A program made the translations under genes and the position numbers. Below the pieces are notes generated by a model. The model saw only the letters and a program-made list of their open reading frames with translations. It searched no databases and was not told where the DNA came from. A stretch of 64,000 nt of DNA. Source: JAVBQB01 sp031549265. GTDB lineage: Bacteria; Bacillota; Clostridia; Oscillospirales; JAVBQB01. The stretch is from assembly GCA_031549265.1 (NCBI GenBank), contig JAVBQB010000003.1, forward strand, positions 25,724-89,723, given 5' to 3'. Positions 61,944 through 64,000 of the stretch are shown one piece after another (positions within the stretch are counted from its first letter, which is position 1; each line of letters opens with the position of its first letter).

Positions 61944-63250
61944 AAAAGACTAACAGAGCGACAAGTGTTGTCCTCGCATTGCTGCTGATTTTTACATCAA
62001 GCCTTCCCGCTTTTGCCGCCGAGAGCGACAGTACCGCAACCAAAATAGGGCTCCAAATAGGCAGCCCCATTATGGAGATTAACGGAAAATCCGAGCAAAT
62101 GGATGAGGAAGGAACCGTACCGGTTATTCAAAACGGCCGTACTCTGCTCCCCGTCCGGGCTGTTGTTGAGGCCATGGGCGGAAGCGTAGAGTGGAACGAA
62201 TCGGCCCGCACAGCAACTATGAGTCATGGTGATACCGTTATCCGGATGACCATTGGCGAGACGACAGCATATGTAAACGATCTCCCCGCTGCGCTTGACG
62301 TCGCGCCCATAATCATAAACGGGCGTACTATGCTGCCAATCAGGTTTATTGCGGAAAACTTCGGTTTTCAGGTAGAGTGGGATAACGCAAACAGGCAGGT
62401 GACCATATCGTCCGCTGAAAAAGCAATCGCGGCAAAACCCGTAAAAGACTTGTACGATGAGTTTAAGCCAGATGTGCAGAGCGTAAGTAAAAAATATGAA
62501 GGCGCGGATATAACGGTAACAGGCGTTGTCACCTATAAGGGTCCGGATATTCACAACACGCCCTCCATTGAACTATCCGACGTTTCCGGCGGGAAAAGCT
62601 ATGTTCTCGTTGTCGTAAACTCGAGCAGCCAGCTTGATGAGGTCGCCGTCGGAGAGACCGTTACGATGTCGGGCAACTTTCACATCTTCGGTTCCGACGA
62701 CTGGGTTGTCCTTAAGCAGGGCGTAATTCTTACAAATATTACAAAGCAGCCGTCCCCACGCGCAAATTCCAAGACGCTGATTGTGTACTACTCACTGACA
62801 AATACGACTGAAACTGTTGCAAAAGAAATTCAGGCGAAAACCGGCGCCGATATCTATCTGCTGACACCTCAAACTCCTTATTCCCCGGATCATGACACGA
62901 CGGTAACCGATATGACAGCCGAGAGAGAACGAGGCGTCATCCGCGAACTGACAGGAACGTTGCCGGATTTGTCAGCCTACGATACAATTTTGATCGGCAG
63001 CCCGGTTTGGTCGAGAGAACCCTCCAATCCGGTGCAGAAATATCTAAGCCTTACCGATTTCGGCGGGAAAACGGTTGCCGGATTTTGGGTGGCACATGCA
63101 AACCCCGGCACTTACCCGGATACGTTTAAGTCGCTTGTTAAAAACGCAAATGTTCTAGACGGACTGAGCTTGCTCGAGGATGACGTCGTGGGCGGCAGCG
63201 TGCTTTCTGCAAGAGTGAACGATTGGCTTGGAGCGCTAAATCTTAAATAA
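61940..63250 (+). CDS. Secreted fusion: copper-amine-oxidase-N domain, OB-fold, flavodoxin
   Basis: 436 residues. A signal peptide (about 1-27) is followed by a Cu_amine_oxidN1-type stalk (about 35-155; NGRTLLPVRAVVEAMGGSVE, NGRTMLPIRFIAENFGFQVE), an OB-fold domain (about 165-275; GPDIHNTPSIELSD, VGETVTMSGNFHIF) and a flavodoxin domain (about 282-436; TLIVYYSLTNTTETV, IGSPVWSREPSNPVQ). The OB and flavodoxin parts repeat, in one chain, the two separate lipoproteins upstream. The phosphate loop has Asn in place of Gly (SLTNTTE), so flavin affinity may be altered. AAGGAG precedes the ATG; translation is coupled to the DUF4405 gene. Confidence 0.9.
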   Translation: MKKTNRATSVVLALLLIFTSSLPAFAAESDSTATKIGLQIGSPIMEINGKSEQMDEEGTVPVIQNGRTLLPVRAVVEAMGGSVEWNESARTATMSHGDTVIRMTIGETTAYVNDLPAALDVAPIIINGRTMLPIRFIAENFGFQVEWDNANRQVTISSAEKAIAAKPVKDLYDEFKPDVQSVSKKYEGADITVTGVVTYKGPDIHNTPSIELSDVSGGKSYVLVVVNSSSQLDEVAVGETVTMSGNFHIFGSDDWVVLKQGVILTNITKQPSPRANSKTLIVYYSLTNTTETVAKEIQAKTGADIYLLTPQTPYSPDHDTTVTDMTAERERGVIRELTGTLPDLSAYDTILIGSPVWSREPSNPVQKYLSLTDFGGKTVAGFWVAHANPGTYPDTFKSLVKNANVLDGLSLLEDDVVGGSVLSARVNDWLGALNLK

Positions 63251-63260
63251 ACGCAACTGC

Positions 63261-63314
63261 TTGACATATTAGTACGACTGTGCTATATTGTAAATAGCAC
63301 AGTCGTACTAATAT
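63261..63314 (+). promoter_or_regulatory. Promoter inside a 21-bp-arm palindrome (TetR-type operator)
   Basis: Perfect TTGACA (63261-63266), 17-bp spacer, TATATT (63284-63289). Inverted-repeat arms 63266-63286 and 63294-63314 (core TTAGTACGACTGTGCTA) are perfectly complementary with a 7-nt loop and cover the promoter. The arrangement and the TTAG-N7-GTGCTA core match the operator in front of the MATE gene. Confidence 0.85.
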
Positions 63315-63339
63315 AATTGAAACGAAAGAGGCAACTATT

Positions 63340-64000
63340 ATGAGCTATAAAGGGTTTGGCCTTGGCTGTATGGGGATGAACCATGCAAACGCTGCCGAAA
63401 ACACAGAGGTGATCCACGCGGCCCTGCGTGAAGGCGTCACTTTTATCAATACCGGAGATTTCTACTGCGCGGGCGAGAGCGAAATGGTTCTCGGTGAAGC
63501 GCTTAAAGATATCCCGCGCGAGAGCTATTATCTGTCGGTGAAGTTCGGGCTTTTCAACGCGCCGAACGGCGGTCTGGATGTACACCCGTTGCGAGTGAAG
63601 CATTATCTGACTGAGTCGCTCAGGCGTCTGAAGTTGGACTACGTTGATCTCTACCAGCCCTGCCGCATCGACCTTGCGATCCCTGTAGAAGAAACCATCG
63701 GCGCGATTGCCGATTTGGTACAGCAGGGATATGTGCGGGATATCGGTATCAGCGAAGTGGACGCCGAAACACTTGAGCGGGCACACGCCGCGCACCCGAT
63801 AAAATATGTCGAGATGGACTACTCCCTTTTCAACCGAGAGATCGAAACTGAGATTATCCCCACAGCACGCGGGCTTGGGGTCGGCGTCGTGGCATTCGGG
63901 CTGCTCGCCCACGGCTTGCTGAACGGCTCGTGGACAAAGGATGCTCTGGGAAAAGGCGCAGTTCAGTCAAATATGAGAGTGTCTCTTATGTCACCGGGAA
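63340..64000 (+). CDS. Aldo/keto reductase (3' truncated by window edge)
   Basis: 220 residues are visible from the ATG at 63340 (AGAGG upstream); the gene runs off the window. The (β/α)8 aldo/keto reductase pattern is clear: FGLGCMGMN, FINTGDFYCAGESE with catalytic Asp40 and Tyr42, Lys68 (SVKFG), LKLDYVDLYQPCRID, IEETIGAI-type helix (VEETIGAIADLVQQGYVRDI) and NREIETEIIPTARGLGVGVV. The position usually held by the catalytic His (YxxHR) is Cys108, as in a subgroup with YQPAR/YRPSR motifs. It uses NADPH to reduce carbonyls. Transcription starts in the palindromic promoter at 63261. Confidence 0.9.
   Translation, partial: MSYKGFGLGCMGMNHANAAENTEVIHAALREGVTFINTGDFYCAGESEMVLGEALKDIPRESYYLSVKFGLFNAPNGGLDVHPLRVKHYLTESLRRLKLDYVDLYQPCRIDLAIPVEETIGAIADLVQQGYVRDIGISEVDAETLERAHAAHPIKYVEMDYSLFNREIETEIIPTARGLGVGVVAFGLLAHGLLNGSWTKDALGKGAVQSNMRVSLMSPG

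Overview
The window looks like chromosomal DNA of an anaerobic, low-oxygen-lifestyle Firmicute of the class Clostridia (an Oscillospiraceae-like organism is my best guess, not proven). Reasons: S-layer-homology (SLH) surface proteins, a CD1871A-family CXXC mini-protein, lipoproteins with clean lipoboxes, strong Shine-Dalgarno sequences (GGAGG type) with frequent TTG/GTG starts, and a very large set of hybrid histidine kinases, c-di-GMP proteins and chemoreceptors. There are no rRNA or tRNA genes, CRISPR arrays or intact transposases that I can see.

Layout. 0-5 kb: the tail of a hybrid histidine kinase, an orphan hydantoinase/oxoprolinase-type protein, and a glycosyltransferase fused to a PlsC-type acyltransferase (glycolipid synthesis). 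5-14 kb: a diguanylate cyclase, small metabolic and stress proteins, a three-gene redox operon (CXXC mini-protein, membrane 4Fe-4S protein, SLH-anchored thioredoxin-like protein), a CAP-domain lipoprotein and a GltD-like flavoprotein. 14-26 kb: a signalling block with a 1300-residue hybrid kinase, a kinase-like protein that has lost its phospho-histidine, CheR, and two convergent chemoreceptors. 26-34 kb: small unknown genes, an SLH surface protein, a CofE-like protein, and a YceG-like/trypsin fusion. 34-46.6 kb: six minus-strand genes packed as one signalling cluster: REC-HD-GYP phosphodiesterase, two dCache-type sensors (one a full kinase, one carrying only an HPt domain), a lipid-kinase-like protein, another hybrid kinase and a degenerate GGDEF protein. 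46.9-52 kb: secreted and surface proteins (Ser/Pro-rich lipoprotein, phosphodiester glycosidase-SLH, repeat protein with CnaB-like modules and a poly-Thr stalk).

52-64 kb reads as an accessory region. It begins with a G-rich 18-bp hairpin and a relaxase-like gene remnant. Then come a palindrome-controlled MATE-TetR-amidohydrolase-DUF2316 operon and a (p)ppGpp synthetase overlapping a response regulator/kinase pair. After a strong terminator there are two copies of a response-regulator-like promoter box in front of a four-gene operon. That operon encodes an OB-fold lipoprotein, a flavodoxin lipoprotein, a DUF4405 membrane (putative cytochrome b) protein and a secreted protein fusing a copper-amine-oxidase-N stalk, the same OB-fold and a flavodoxin. 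This extracytoplasmic flavodoxin operon is the best candidate for an undescribed system. The window ends in an aldo/keto reductase behind a second large palindromic promoter related to the one in front of MATE.

Most functional names are family-level assignments by eye from motifs; no searches were run.
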